A stretch of 64,000 nt of DNA from Arthrobacter silviterrae (GTDB taxonomy: Bacteria > Actinomycetota > Actinomycetes > Actinomycetales > Micrococcaceae): positions 104,156-168,155 of the forward strand of contig NZ_JAAKZI010000003.1 of assembly GCF_011045165.1 (NCBI RefSeq), in the 5' to 3' direction. Position numbers and translations under genes: made by a program. A model generated the notes under the pieces. It saw only the letters and a program-made list of their open reading frames with translations, did no database searches and was not told the DNA's origin. This document shows, piece after piece, positions 8,949 to 17,534 of the stretch. Numbering within the stretch: the stretch's first letter is position 1; each line of letters starts with the position of its first letter.

Positions 8949-10481
8949 CTAGGAGAAGTCTTCGGCTGCCTTGCGAATCTGCTCCAGCCACAGTTCGCGG
9001 GCGGCCAGGGCCTCCTGGGCCTTGGCGACCTTGCGGGCGTCTCCGGCCAGTTCGGCGGCTGACAACTCGTCCCGCAGCCCCGCGATGGTCGCCTCGAGCT
9101 GGCTCAGTGCGCTGCTGGTGCGGGCCTTGGCTTCCGGGTCGCTGCGGCGCCAGTTGTCCTCGTCGGCGGCGCGGACGGCGTCCTCCACCTTGCGCAGCCC
9201 TGCCTCGATGCGCTGCATGTCGGCACGGGGAACCTTGCCGGCCTCTTCCCAGCGGTCGCGGATGGACTGCAGCGCCTTCTTGGTGGCGGTCAGGTCCTTG
9301 ACGGGGAGCAGGGCCTGGGCCTCGGCGACAAGTGCCTCCTTGACCACCAGGTTGGCACCAAACTCCTCATCCAGGGCCGCGTTGGCATTCTGGCGTGCCG
9401 TGAAGAACTTGTCCTGGGCCGCGCGGAAGCGGTTCCACAGGGCGTCGTCGTCCTTGCGGCTGGCCCGCGGGGACGCCTTCCACTGGTCCATGAGCTGGCG
9501 GTATTCGCCGGCGGCATGGCCCCAGTCGGTGGAGGTGGAAAGGTCCTCGGCCGCCTTGATCAAGGCTTCCTTGGCAGTCTTTGCGGAGGCGTTGTTATTG
9601 TCCAGCTGGGAGAAGTAGGCGCGGCGGTGGCGGTCGAAGACCGTCCGGGCTGCCCGGAAGCGCTTCCACAGCCCCTCCTCCGTGGCGCGGCCCAGGCGGA
9701 TGCCCGTCTTCTGCGCCTGCTTCCACGATTCAAAGAGTTCATTCATGCGGGCACTGCTGACCTTCCACAGGATTGCGGAAGGGTCTTCGCCGGCGATCGT
9801 TTCAGCCTCGGCCACGATGGCTTCGCGGGCTGCCAGCTCCACGCTGCGCGCGGCTTCATGGGAGGCACGCTCGGCGCCTTGGAGAGCCTTGATGCTTTCC
9901 GACAGGGCGTCCAGCCGGGCCAGCGCGGCCGCAACGTCGCCCACCGAGGTCCGCTCACCGAGCTGGTCGCGCAGGTGACTGAGTGTCTTGTTCATGTCCG
10001 CGGTGGGTGCCTTGGCTTCGACACGCTGTTCCAGCAGGGTCAGCTGGGCGGTGATGTCCTCGAACTTGCGGGCAAAGTAGGCCAGGGCCTCATCCTTGCT
10101 GGCGCCGGGGTACTGGCCCACGGGGAATTCTTCGCCGTTCAGGAGCAGGAAGACTGTGCCGTCATCTTCGGCACGGCCAAACTTGGCGGCTTCTTCCAGG
10201 TCCACGGCCGGCGGCGCAGCCGGAGCGGGTGCCGGTGCGGCAAGGGGAGCAGCGGCCGGGGCCTTGGGACGGGCCGCGAAGGCTGCCGGCGAGGGCGCGG
10301 GAGCTGATGGCAACGGAGCCGATGGAGCTGCATCGGGCGCCGACTGCCCGGCGGGGGCCTCGGCCGCAGGAGCCTCGGGGGCCTCAGGGGCCTCGGCCGC
10401 AGGGGCTGTGACGGTGGAATCGTCAATGCCCTGTTCAGTGAGTGTGGCCGTTGTTTCGTCGGATTCTTGACTGTGTGTCAC
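8949..10481 (-). CDS. DUF349 domain-containing protein
   Basis: 510 residues from GTG 10481 (VTHSQESDETT). The first ~120 residues are low-complexity Ala/Pro/Glu, likely disordered. A short folded segment follows (GRAEDDGTVFLLLNGEEFPVGQYPG, residues ~125-150). The remainder is helical, with several DUF349 repeats carrying the pattern LWKRFRAARTVFDRHRR / LWNRFRAAQDKFFTARQ. Family members are widespread in actinobacteria and have no well-established biochemical function. The frame is open further upstream, but the GTG start gives the usual family N-terminus. It is followed by its own terminator. Confidence 0.85.
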   Translation of the reverse strand: MTHSQESDETTATLTEQGIDDSTVTAPAAEAPEAPEAPAAEAPAGQSAPDAAPSAPLPSAPAPSPAAFAARPKAPAAAPLAAPAPAPAAPPAVDLEEAAKFGRAEDDGTVFLLLNGEEFPVGQYPGASKDEALAYFARKFEDITAQLTLLEQRVEAKAPTADMNKTLSHLRDQLGERTSVGDVAAALARLDALSESIKALQGAERASHEAARSVELAAREAIVAEAETIAGEDPSAILWKVSSARMNELFESWKQAQKTGIRLGRATEEGLWKRFRAARTVFDRHRRAYFSQLDNNNASAKTAKEALIKAAEDLSTSTDWGHAAGEYRQLMDQWKASPRASRKDDDALWNRFRAAQDKFFTARQNANAALDEEFGANLVVKEALVAEAQALLPVKDLTATKKALQSIRDRWEEAGKVPRADMQRIEAGLRKVEDAVRAADEDNWRRSDPEAKARTSSALSQLEATIAGLRDELSAAELAGDARKVAKAQEALAARELWLEQIRKAAEDFS

Positions 10482-10606
10482 CGCTAAAAGTCTTTCGCGT
10501 CGAGGGAAATCTGGCAGGTCTGTGGTGCAGTTCGATGTGGCCGGCATCGAGGGTGCTGCCAACCGGTGCTTCGCATGCGCCGCCCGGGTGGTGGGGCCAT
10601 TCGTGA

Positions 10607-11404
10607 TTACTTCAGCGTAAGCGAGTCTATCGTGACCTTTGTCTTGGGTGCACCGTCAGTGGCCCCGCCCGCGCCCGGGGTGATGCCGCCGGCGGCGATT
10701 TTCGTCACCACGTCCAGGCCGCTGGTCACCTTGCCGACAATCGTGTAACCGCCGGTGTCCTGGGGGAGGATGGTGTCCTTGAACGTGATGAAGAACTGGG
10801 TGCCGTTGGAATAGGTGCTGGAGCCCCGTGCCACGGCAATGGTCCCGGCAGGGTACTTCCCGTCGGCCGGCGAGTTCTCCACCGGCCCCCACTGGTAGTT
10901 GGGGTCCCCGTTGCCGTCGCCCTTGAGGGAGCCGCACTGGAGCACGCCAAAGTTGGCCGCATCGGCGAGCCGGTGGCAGACCTTGCCGTTCATGAACTTG
11001 CTGTCCGCCAGGGACTTGAACACGGCAGCCGCCTGGGGGGCCTTGGTGCCGTCAAACTCCACTCCCAGGGGCTGGCCGTTGAGCGTCAGCGTTCCCGTGA
11101 AGACCTTGCCCGCAGCCGTGTCGGCCTTCGGAACCGTGGGGCTGTTCGTTTGGGCCGGCGCGGCAGTGGGGGACGCGCTGGAGGTGGCGGAGGGATTGTC
11201 GGTGGCAGCGGCGTCGTTCCTGGAACCGGAAAAAACCGTCAGGGCCAGGACGACGGCGACGCCGACGGCGACCACCATGGCCGCTGCGGCGATCAGGTTG
11301 TCCCGCTTGCGGCGTGCCAGCCCGTCCTGGTGCATGCGCTGGTTCGCCTGCATCCGGGCCACGCGTGCCTTGGCCTCACGGTCGTCCTTTTTACTGTTAG
11401 CCAA
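10607..11404 (-). CDS. Membrane-anchored cyclophilin-type peptidyl-prolyl isomerase
   Basis: 265 residues from TTG 11404 (LANSKKDDREAKARV), with AGAGAG 6 nt upstream. A basic N-terminus, one membrane segment (about residues 38-60, NLIAAAAMVVAVGVAVVLAL), a Ser/Thr/Pro linker and an extracytoplasmic cyclophilin domain (about residues 105-265) follow. The catalytic Arg (CHRL) and the Gln/Phe core (QFFITF) are kept, but the usual FHR is CHR and the usual QGGD loop reads QCGS. The added cysteine pair could form a disulfide. It presumably helps fold exported proteins. An AT-rich TATAAG-like box on the minus strand near 11490 may be its promoter. Confidence 0.88.
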   Translation of the reverse strand: MANSKKDDREAKARVARMQANQRMHQDGLARRKRDNLIAAAAMVVAVGVAVVLALTVFSGSRNDAAATDNPSATSSASPTAAPAQTNSPTVPKADTAAGKVFTGTLTLNGQPLGVEFDGTKAPQAAAVFKSLADSKFMNGKVCHRLADAANFGVLQCGSLKGDGNGDPNYQWGPVENSPADGKYPAGTIAVARGSSTYSNGTQFFITFKDTILPQDTGGYTIVGKVTSGLDVVTKIAAGGITPGAGGATDGAPKTKVTIDSLTLK

Positions 11405-11468
11405 CGCTGACTCTCTTTTCACTTCTTCACGGTCCGGGCGCAAGCCGCGGGAACCCGGCGGGGACAAG

Positions 11469-11497
11469 TTGGGGCGGCCCGCGAAATCTTATAAAAT
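11469..11497 (+). promoter_or_regulatory. Candidate hisS promoter
   Basis: TTGGGG (11469-11474) and TAAAAT (11492-11497) are separated by 17 nt, giving a start near 11504 and a ~140-nt leader before hisS. The same AT-rich patch could serve the cyclophilin gene on the other strand. Confidence 0.45.
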
Positions 11498-11647
11498 GGC
11501 AGCCGGATGCCAGTTTACCCATGTATTTGATTTACCGATGCGTGCGTGGCACCGTGCACTTCACACCATCACTTTTCCCTGTACCAGCCCCTGCCGCGCC
11601 AAACCGTGGCGGGATCGGTGCGCAGGCATGTAAGGAGAGCCCCACCC

Positions 11648-12994
11648 ATGGCCCGCAACGCCTCCCTGTCAGGTTTCCACGAGTGGCTGCCGCAGGAGCG
11701 GCTGGTGGAGCAGCATGTGCTGGACACGCTGCGCCGCACCTTTGAACTGCACGGCTTCAGTTCCGTGGAAACACGGGCCGTGGAAACCGTGGGGCAGCTG
11801 CTGCGCAAGGGCGAGATCGACAAGGAGGTGTATGCCCTTTCCCGCCTCCAGGACGACGACGGCAATGCTGCCGCGAGTGCCAAGGCCGACCCAAGCCAGC
11901 TGGCCCTGCACTTTGACCTGACCGTGCCGTTTGCCCGCTACGTGGTGGAAAACGCCGGCTACCTTTCCTTCCCTTTCCGCCGCTACCAGATCCAGAAGGT
12001 GTGGCGCGGCGAGCGCCCCCAGGAAGGACGGGCCCGCGAGTTTACGCAGGCTGACATTGACGTGGTGGCCGACGGCGAGCTGCCCTTCCGCTACGACGTG
12101 GAGCTGGCGCTGGTCATTGCCGAGGCGCTTTCGGCCCTGCCCATACCTGCCTTCAAGCTCCGCATCAACAACCGCAAGCTCGCCGAAGGCTTCTACCGCG
12201 GCATTGGCCTGGAGGACACCGCCGGCGTGCTGCGCAGCATTGACAAGCTGGAAAAGATCGGCGCGGACAAGGTGGCGGAACTGCTCCAGACGGAGCTGGG
12301 TGCCACCGCGGAGCAGGCCGCCAAGGCCCTTGCCCTGGCCTCCATCCGCACGGAGGACACTTCCTTCGTGGGCCAGGTGCGCGCCCTTGGCGTGAGCAAC
12401 GAGCTCATGGAGGAGGGCCTGAATGAACTGGAGCAGGTCATCGCCGCGGCCGTGAAGAGCGCCCCGGGCTCCGTGGTCGCGGACCTCTCCATTGCCCGCG
12501 GCCTGGACTACTACACGGGCACCGTCTACGAAACCGTGCTGGTGGGCCACGAACAGCTCGGCTCCATCTGCTCCGGCGGGCGGTACGACGCCCTGGCGTC
12601 CAAGGGCAGCCGCAAGTTCCCCGGCGTCGGGCTGTCCATCGGGGTGACCCGGCTGGTTTCGCGCATCCTCAGCCAGGAGTTCGCCACTGCCTCCCGCAGC
12701 GTCCCCACGGCGGTGCTGGTCACCCTGGCGGACGACGACAGCTGGACCTCGGCCCAGGAAGTTGCCGCCGCGCTGCGCGCCCGCGGGATCTCCACCGAGG
12801 TGGCGGCCAAGGCGGACAAGTTCGGCAAGCAGATCAAGTACGCCGACAAGCGCGGCATCCCGTTCGTCTGGTTCACCGATGACGACGGCGCCCACCAGGT
12901 CAAGGACATCCGTTCCGGCGAGCAGCTGCCCGCCGATCCGAATTCCTGGATGCCGCCGGCCGAGGACCTCAAGCCGCAAATCCTCACGGCGTAG
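11648..12994 (+). CDS. hisS: Histidine--tRNA ligase
   Basis: 448 residues. This class II synthetase charges tRNA-His. Recognisable parts are class II motif 2 (FRRYQIQKVWRGERPQ), the HisRS-specific signature RGLDYYTGTVYET near residue 284, GGRYDAL near residue 310, and a C-terminal anticodon-binding domain (about residues 350-448). Start ATG 11648 has AAGGAGAG 9-16 nt upstream and gives MARNASLSGFHEWLP, the usual actinobacterial N-terminus. The frame is open upstream to 11546 and encodes three consecutive His there, but this is not taken as part of the protein. Confidence 0.96.
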   Translation: MARNASLSGFHEWLPQERLVEQHVLDTLRRTFELHGFSSVETRAVETVGQLLRKGEIDKEVYALSRLQDDDGNAAASAKADPSQLALHFDLTVPFARYVVENAGYLSFPFRRYQIQKVWRGERPQEGRAREFTQADIDVVADGELPFRYDVELALVIAEALSALPIPAFKLRINNRKLAEGFYRGIGLEDTAGVLRSIDKLEKIGADKVAELLQTELGATAEQAAKALALASIRTEDTSFVGQVRALGVSNELMEEGLNELEQVIAAAVKSAPGSVVADLSIARGLDYYTGTVYETVLVGHEQLGSICSGGRYDALASKGSRKFPGVGLSIGVTRLVSRILSQEFATASRSVPTAVLVTLADDDSWTSAQEVAAALRARGISTEVAAKADKFGKQIKYADKRGIPFVWFTDDDGAHQVKDIRSGEQLPADPNSWMPPAEDLKPQILTA

Positions 12995-13017
12995 TCGGCG
13001 CCCCTTGGTCACCTAAC

Positions 13018-13120
13018 GGGGCAGGCCCGGCATTTTTCCGGCGACTATCCGCCGCGTCGGCCGCGGGCGGCCTTTGGCGTCTCCTTTACGTCGCCTACAA
13101 AAAATGCCGGCTCCTGCCCC
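13018..13120 (+). repeat. Structured palindromic element, unit 1
   Basis: 103-nt hairpin between hisS and aspS. Outer stem: GGGGCAGG (13018-13025) with CCTGCCCC (13113-13120), then CCGGCATTTTT (13027-13037) with AAAAATGCCGG (13100-13110). Inner stem: GGCGAC (13040-13045) with GTCGCC (13090-13095). The 44-nt terminal region 13046-13089 begins TATCCG, holds the palindrome GGCCGCGGGCGGCC and ends GTCTCCTTTAC. Unit 2 carries nearly the same terminal region on stems of different sequence. Confidence 0.85.
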
Positions 13121-13153
13121 TGCGGGCACGTCACCACCGCCCGTCGGACCAAG

Positions 13154-13250
13154 GCGCCGGAGCCGCCGTTTTTCTAGCCCGGCGTAAAGGAGACGGAGGC
13201 CGCCCGCGGCCGATCGTCGGATAGCCGGGCGGGAAACGGCGGTCCGGCGC
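13154..13250 (-). repeat. Structured palindromic element, unit 2 (inverted relative to unit 1)
   Basis: 97-nt hairpin. Outer stem: GCGCCGGA (13154-13161) with TCCGGCGC (13243-13250), then CCGCCGTTT (13163-13171) with AAACGGCGG (13234-13242). Inner stem: GCCCGGC (13177-13183) with GCCGGGC (13224-13230). The terminal region 13184-13223, read on the minus strand, starts TATCCG, contains GGCCGCGGGCGGCC and ends GTCTCCTTTAC, as in unit 1 with a 4-nt length difference. Stem sequences differ from unit 1 but remain complementary. Confidence 0.85.
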
Positions 13251-13335
13251 AGCCACGGTAAACTTCTAGACAAATCACTTTGCGTCACTTTGCGGCCGCA
13301 TTCGCGGGCCGTTCACCACCATTGAAAGGAATGCT

Positions 13336-15111
13336 GTGCTGCGCACACATGACCTGGGCTCCTTGCGGGCTGAACACATTGGACAGACCGTAACCCTTGC
13401 CGGGTGGGTCGCCCGCCGGCGCGACCATGGCGGTGTTGCGTTCCTTGACTTGCGTGATGCCTCGGGCGTGTCGCAGATCGTGGTGCGCGAAGAAGACGTG
13501 TTCCATGCGCTGCGCAACGAATATGTGCTCAAGGTCACGGGCACCGTCTCCCGCCGCCCCGAAGGCAATGAAAACCCGGCCCTCGCCACGGGTGAGATCG
13601 AAGTGGTGGCGGATGACGTCGTCGTGCTTAACGAAGCGGCGCCCCTGCCGTTCCAGGTGGATGAGCACGTGGAGGTGGGTGAGGAGGCGCGCCTGAAGCA
13701 CCGGTACCTGGACCTGCGCCGGCCGGCCATGCAGCGCAACCTGCGCCTGCGCTCGGAAGCCAACCGCGTGGCCCGCGAGCTGCTGCACGAGCAGGGCTAC
13801 GTGGAGATCGAGACGCCCACGCTGACCCGTTCGACGCCGGAAGGAGCCCGTGACTTCCTGGTTCCCGCCCGCCTGGCGCCCGGGTCCTGGTACGCCCTGC
13901 CGCAGTCCCCGCAGCTGTTCAAGCAGCTGCTGCAGGTGGGCGGCTTTGAGAAGTACTACCAGATCGCCCGCTGCTACCGCGACGAGGACTTCCGCGCCGA
14001 CCGCCAGCCGGAGTTCACCCAGCTGGACATCGAGGCCAGCTTTGTGGACCAGGATGACATCATCGCCCTGGGCGAGAAGATCGTCGCCGCCCTGTGGAAG
14101 CTGATTGACGTTGAGATCCCCACGCCGATCCGGCGCATGACGTACCGCGACGCCATGGCCCGCTACGGTTCGGACAAGCCGGACCTGCGCTTCGGCCTGG
14201 AACTGACCGACCTGACGGAATTCTTCAAGGACACCAATTTCGGCGTGTTCAAGGCCCCCTACGTGGGTGCCGTGGTCATGCCCGGCGGGGCCGCCCAGCC
14301 GCGCCGCCAGCTGGATGCCTGGCAGGAATGGGCCAAGCAGCGCGGTGCCAAGGGCCTGGCCTATGTCCTGTTCAAAGACGACGGCGAGCTGGCCGGCCCC
14401 GTGGCCAAGAACCTGACGGACACCGAGCGTGCCGGCCTGGCCGGCGCCGTGGGCGCTAAGCCCGGCGACTGCATCTTCTTCGCCGCCGGCGAGGTCAACC
14501 CGTCCCGCGCACTGCTCGGTGCTGCCCGCGTGGAGATCGGCCACCGCACAGGCCTCATCGACCCCAAGGACTGGGCCTTCGTGTGGGTTGTCGACGCGCC
14601 GATGTTTGAGCGTGCGGCGGACGCCGTGGCTTCAGGCGACGTCGCAGTGGGCAGCGGGCAGTGGACGGCAGTGCACCACGCGTTCACGTCCCCGAAGCCT
14701 GAGTTCCTGGACACCTTTGACAAGGACCCGGAGAGCGCCTTGTCCTACGCCTACGACATCGTGTGCAACGGCAACGAAATTGGCGGCGGTTCCATCCGCA
14801 TCCACCAGCGCGACGTCCAGGAGCGGGTCTTTGAACTCATGGGACTGGACAAGGAGTCCGCCCAGACCAAGTTCGGCTTCCTCCTCGAAGGCTTCAAGTT
14901 CGGCGCCCCGCCGCACGGCGGCATCGCCATCGGCTGGGACCGTGCGGTGTCCCTGCTGGCCGGCGTTGACTCCATCCGCGACGTCATTGCCTTCCCGAAG
15001 TCCGGCGGCGGCTACGACCCCCTGACCGCGGCCCCGGCCCCCATCACTGCCCAGCAGCGCAAGGAAGCCGGCGTGGACTTCAAGCCGGAGGCCAAGCCCG
15101 AAGCCAAATAG
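13336..15111 (+). CDS. aspS: Aspartate--tRNA ligase
   Basis: 591 residues from GTG 13336, with GAAAGGA 5 nt upstream. Domains: N-terminal OB-fold anticodon-binding domain (about 1-110), class II catalytic core with [10 protein letters not shown] and [18 protein letters not shown], the bacterial-type GAD insertion (about 285-410), and motif 3 [16 protein letters not shown] near residue 535. The last reads GWDRAVSLL where many enzymes have G(L/M)DRL. Bacteria with this gene set usually use it as a non-discriminating AspRS together with GatCAB; that cannot be decided here. A long bidirectional terminator follows. Confidence 0.96.
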   Translation: MLRTHDLGSLRAEHIGQTVTLAGWVARRRDHGGVAFLDLRDASGVSQIVVREEDVFHALRNEYVLKVTGTVSRRPEGNENPALATGEIEVVADDVVVLNEAAPLPFQVDEHVEVGEEARLKHRYLDLRRPAMQRNLRLRSEANRVARELLHEQGYVEIETPTLTRSTPEGARDFLVPARLAPGSWYALPQSPQLFKQLLQVGGFEKYYQIARCYRDEDFRADRQPEFTQLDIEASFVDQDDIIALGEKIVAALWKLIDVEIPTPIRRMTYRDAMARYGSDKPDLRFGLELTDLTEFFKDTNFGVFKAPYVGAVVMPGGAAQPRRQLDAWQEWAKQRGAKGLAYVLFKDDGELAGPVAKNLTDTERAGLAGAVGAKPGDCIFFAAGEVNPSRALLGAARVEIGHRTGLIDPKDWAFVWVVDAPMFERAADAVASGDVAVGSGQWTAVHHAFTSPKPEFLDTFDKDPESALSYAYDIVCNGNEIGGGSIRIHQRDVQERVFELMGLDKESAQTKFGFLLEGFKFGAPPHGGIAIGWDRAVSLLAGVDSIRDVIAFPKSGGGYDPLTAAPAPITAQQRKEAGVDFKPEAKPEAK

Positions 15112-15116
15112 CAAAA

Positions 15117-15155
15117 GCCGGGAATGCCGGCCTCCCGCGGGGAGGCCGGCATTCC
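15117..15155. terminator. Bidirectional terminator between aspS and the beta-helix gene
   Basis: GGAATGCCGGCCTCCC (15121-15136) and GGGAGGCCGGCATTCC (15140-15155) form a perfect 16-bp stem around a 3-nt loop. On the minus strand the stem is followed within four bases by TTTT; on the plus strand by GTCCTT. It sits between two convergent genes. Confidence 0.8.
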
Positions 15156-15159
15156 GTCC

Positions 15160-16461
15160 TTAACGGCCTTCCATGGTGAGTCCGGCGATGGCCGCGGCCA
15201 GTGCCGGGACAGCCCGGACGACGTCGGACGCGTCACCCGCCGCCGTGACCTTGCCGCCCACGGTGATCGAATCCAGCTCGCCTTCCAGCTCCATGGCCGG
15301 CACTCCGGCGCCCTCGGTGCGCACGTTTCCGCCAATGCTTGCCGTTCCGATGCGGCCTCCGGGCTTGATGCTCAGCGCAATGGCGGACAGGGGGAGCAGC
15401 ACGCCCTTGACCAGGGATTCGCCCATGCCGCCCTCGGTGCGCAAGTCGCCGCGGATGGTCAGCGCCGGCAGGTCCCGGCTGACCTGCACGCCCACGGAAC
15501 CGTCGCCGTGGGTCGTGATGGAGTCGAACACGGCCTCGCGCAGGGAGCCGTCGTAGACATTGAAGCCGCGCGCGCCGAGGCCATAGGTCTCCACCGGTGC
15601 GTCAACCGTCAGGACTCCGATGTCGCCAAAGTTCACAAAGCCGATCCCGCTGGGCCCCCACGACGTCACGGCGCCGCGGGCATTCCATGCGGTGACGGCG
15701 CCCCAGTTGTCCAAGACCATGTCATTTTGGCCGTAGGTGGTGGTGGTGCCCAGGTTGCGCACCTCGGCAACATTGGCCCCGCTGATGACAAATACGCCGC
15801 CGCTGATCAGGTCCGGCGTGCCGGGGGCGATGCCGCCGTTGGAGAACACGTCCACAGTGCTGAGCAGTTCAACGTCGATGGTGCCGCCGTCGGCCTTCCC
15901 CGCGGTGTCACCGTGCCCGCCGACAAAAACGCCGCTCCCATGGACGGGTTCCGCGGCGCTGCCGGCGGAGATGCGTTCAAGCCGGGCCGTGAGCCTCACG
16001 GCGGCATCGGCCTGGCGGTTCCACACCGTAAAGGCGCCCTGCAGGGCCTCCACGCCGAAGCCGGTGGGGCGGTGGAAGCGCCCGCGCGTGTCCGCTGCGG
16101 TGACGTGGACGCCGTCGGCCTCAATGCGGCCCGCCCGGACATTGTTGTCGGCGGCGAGGTACACCTGTCCGGTGGTGGTGACATTGGCCAGGGCCAGGGT
16201 GCCAAGGTCCGGCACGGACGTGTCGTTGTAGATGGCCACCTCGTGCGGTGACGTGGTGATGGTGGTGTCCTGCACGGTGTTGTCGCTGGTGAGGCGCAGG
16301 CCCTTCGCGCCGAAGGTGAGTTCGCCGCCGCGCAACTTCGTTCCGGGCGGCAAGGTCACGGATGGCATGCCCTTGAGGCGGCCGATCACTTCAATGTTGG
16401 CGGCGCCCGAGGCGAGGGCCTGGGTGAGAGCGCCGGCGCTTGTTACTTGTGTCCGTCCCAT
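15160..16461 (-). CDS. Hypothetical protein, predicted right-handed beta-helix
   Basis: 433 residues from MGRTQVTSAGALTQAL. No signal peptide or membrane segment is seen. The sequence is a long run of short alternating beta-strand/turn repeats rich in G, D, N, T and V (for example LRGGELTFGAKGLRLTSDN, VFVISGANVAEVRNLG). This is the texture of pectate-lyase-like parallel beta-helix proteins. I cannot identify catalytic residues or name a family with a known role. Opening residues VTSAGALTQALASGAANIEV resemble the start of such helices. It converges on aspS and is divergent from the GNAT gene. Confidence 0.7.
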   Translation of the reverse strand: MGRTQVTSAGALTQALASGAANIEVIGRLKGMPSVTLPPGTKLRGGELTFGAKGLRLTSDNTVQDTTITTSPHEVAIYNDTSVPDLGTLALANVTTTGQVYLAADNNVRAGRIEADGVHVTAADTRGRFHRPTGFGVEALQGAFTVWNRQADAAVRLTARLERISAGSAAEPVHGSGVFVGGHGDTAGKADGGTIDVELLSTVDVFSNGGIAPGTPDLISGGVFVISGANVAEVRNLGTTTTYGQNDMVLDNWGAVTAWNARGAVTSWGPSGIGFVNFGDIGVLTVDAPVETYGLGARGFNVYDGSLREAVFDSITTHGDGSVGVQVSRDLPALTIRGDLRTEGGMGESLVKGVLLPLSAIALSIKPGGRIGTASIGGNVRTEGAGVPAMELEGELDSITVGGKVTAAGDASDVVRAVPALAAAIAGLTMEGR

Positions 16462-16627
16462 TGCTGAACCACCATTTCCGAAGACGATTCCGAACCGGCA
16501 CCCGGACAGCCGTGGGCACCTGAATGAGACTGTAGCCCCGTTTTCCGGTGCCGTGCAGCTTTTTCGGAGGACATTTTTCCGCCGCGCCATTCCTGTCAAG
16601 CGACGCAGTGTGGTGGCCGCCGGGGCC

Positions 16628-16633
16628 TACCAT
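16628..16633 (+). promoter_or_regulatory. -10 box TACCAT, predicted leaderless start for the GNAT gene
   Basis: TACCAT lies exactly 6 nt before ATG 16640, the same spacing seen at rarA, metK, comEA and the leuS leader peptide. This supports ATG 16640 over GTG 16634. Confidence 0.5.
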
Positions 16634-16639
16634 GTGGAC

Positions 16640-17431
16640 ATGGATGAACAACGCCTGGACCTGCTGGAATCGCTCATGGCTGCGGCCTGGCCCGCCCTGG
16701 AAAGTTCGACGGCGGACGGCTGGGTTTTGCGGTCGGCCGGCGGGGTCACCCAGCGCGCCAACTCCATTTGGCCCGCGGAATCCACCAGTGACGGGCCGGC
16801 CGCCCTGAGGACCGCGGAAAACTGGTACGCCGCACGGCGCCAGCCCGTCATCTTCCAATTGACCCGCCGGGAGGAAAATGCGCCGCTGGAGTCATTCCTG
16901 GACACGCGGGGCTACTCGAAGCAGTCCGAGACCATCGTCATGACGGCGCCGGTCACGCCTTCAGTGCCTCTCCCGGTGGCGCCCGCCGCAAAAGGCGCCG
17001 CCCTGCGCGTGGAAGTTGGGGACGCGCCGTCGGACGAGTGGCTCGAGCTCTGGTGGCGGGTGGACGGCAGGGGAGGGGAAGCGGAAAAGGTGATCGCGCG
17101 GCAGGTGCTGTTGGGGGCCACCTCCCTGTACGCCACTGCGCGCAATGGGGAGGGTGTTGCCGTGGGCACGGGCCGGTTGACGCTCGTGGAAGGCTGGGCC
17201 GGCGTGTACTGCATGGCCACGCACCCGGACTTCCGGCGGCAGGGAGTGGCGTCGGCAGTGCTGGCGGAACTGGTGCGGCAGGCGTCTGCGGCCGGAGCTG
17301 CCGCACTGTGGCTCATGGTGACGGCGGCCAACACGGGAGCACAAGCCCTGTACGGCGCGGCGGGATTCGCCGAGGCCGGCCGCTACCACTACAGGCAGGC
17401 CCCTCTTCGGCGGGCGTTCGGCGCCTGCTGA
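16640..17431 (+). CDS. GNAT family N-acetyltransferase
   Basis: 263 residues from MDEQRLDLLESLM. The C-terminal GNAT domain (about residues 125-255) shows the acetyl-CoA pyrophosphate-binding segment HPDFRRQGVASAVLAEL (Q/RxxGxA type) and the late strand/helix NTGAQALYGAAGFAEAGRYHY. The N-terminal half (residues 1-100, with GGVTQRANSIWP and NWYAARRQPVIFQL) resembles the first lobe of tandem-GNAT proteins. The substrate is unknown. No ribosome-binding site is seen, consistent with a leaderless mRNA. The frame stays open far upstream, antisense to the beta-helix gene, which is ignored. Confidence 0.88.
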   Translation: MDEQRLDLLESLMAAAWPALESSTADGWVLRSAGGVTQRANSIWPAESTSDGPAALRTAENWYAARRQPVIFQLTRREENAPLESFLDTRGYSKQSETIVMTAPVTPSVPLPVAPAAKGAALRVEVGDAPSDEWLELWWRVDGRGGEAEKVIARQVLLGATSLYATARNGEGVAVGTGRLTLVEGWAGVYCMATHPDFRRQGVASAVLAELVRQASAAGAAALWLMVTAANTGAQALYGAAGFAEAGRYHYRQAPLRRAFGAC

Positions 17432-17459
17432 CTCGGCGTCCCGTTCCGGCCCCGTCCCT

Positions 17460-17534
17460 GCGCGAGGTAGCGGGTGCGCGCCGAAACCCGTCCGCCTGGG
17501 GGCGAGTCTCGGCGCGGAACCGCTATCTCGGCGC
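17460..17534. repeat. Palindromic intergenic repeat (TCTCGGCGC type)
   Basis: Left arm 17460-17486 (GCGCGAGGTAGCGGGTGCGC then GCCGAAA) and right arm 17507-17534 (TCTCGGCGCGGAACCGCTAT then CTCGGCGC) are imperfect reverse complements around a ~20-nt spacer. TCTCGGCGC occurs twice in the right arm, and a diverged copy ACTCGGCGTCCCGTTCCGG begins at 17432. It fills the gap between the GNAT gene and acVLRF1 and overlaps the acVLRF1 stop. It may be a convergent terminator or a dispersed repeat. Confidence 0.65.

Noticed and set aside
11546..11647. Upstream in-frame extension of hisS with three consecutive His codons (CAC CAT CAC), as in a His attenuator
   Set aside because: The frame runs into hisS without a stop, there is no terminator hairpin plus T-run before hisS, and a consistent ribosome-binding site points to ATG 11648. 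Three His codons alone are weak evidence.
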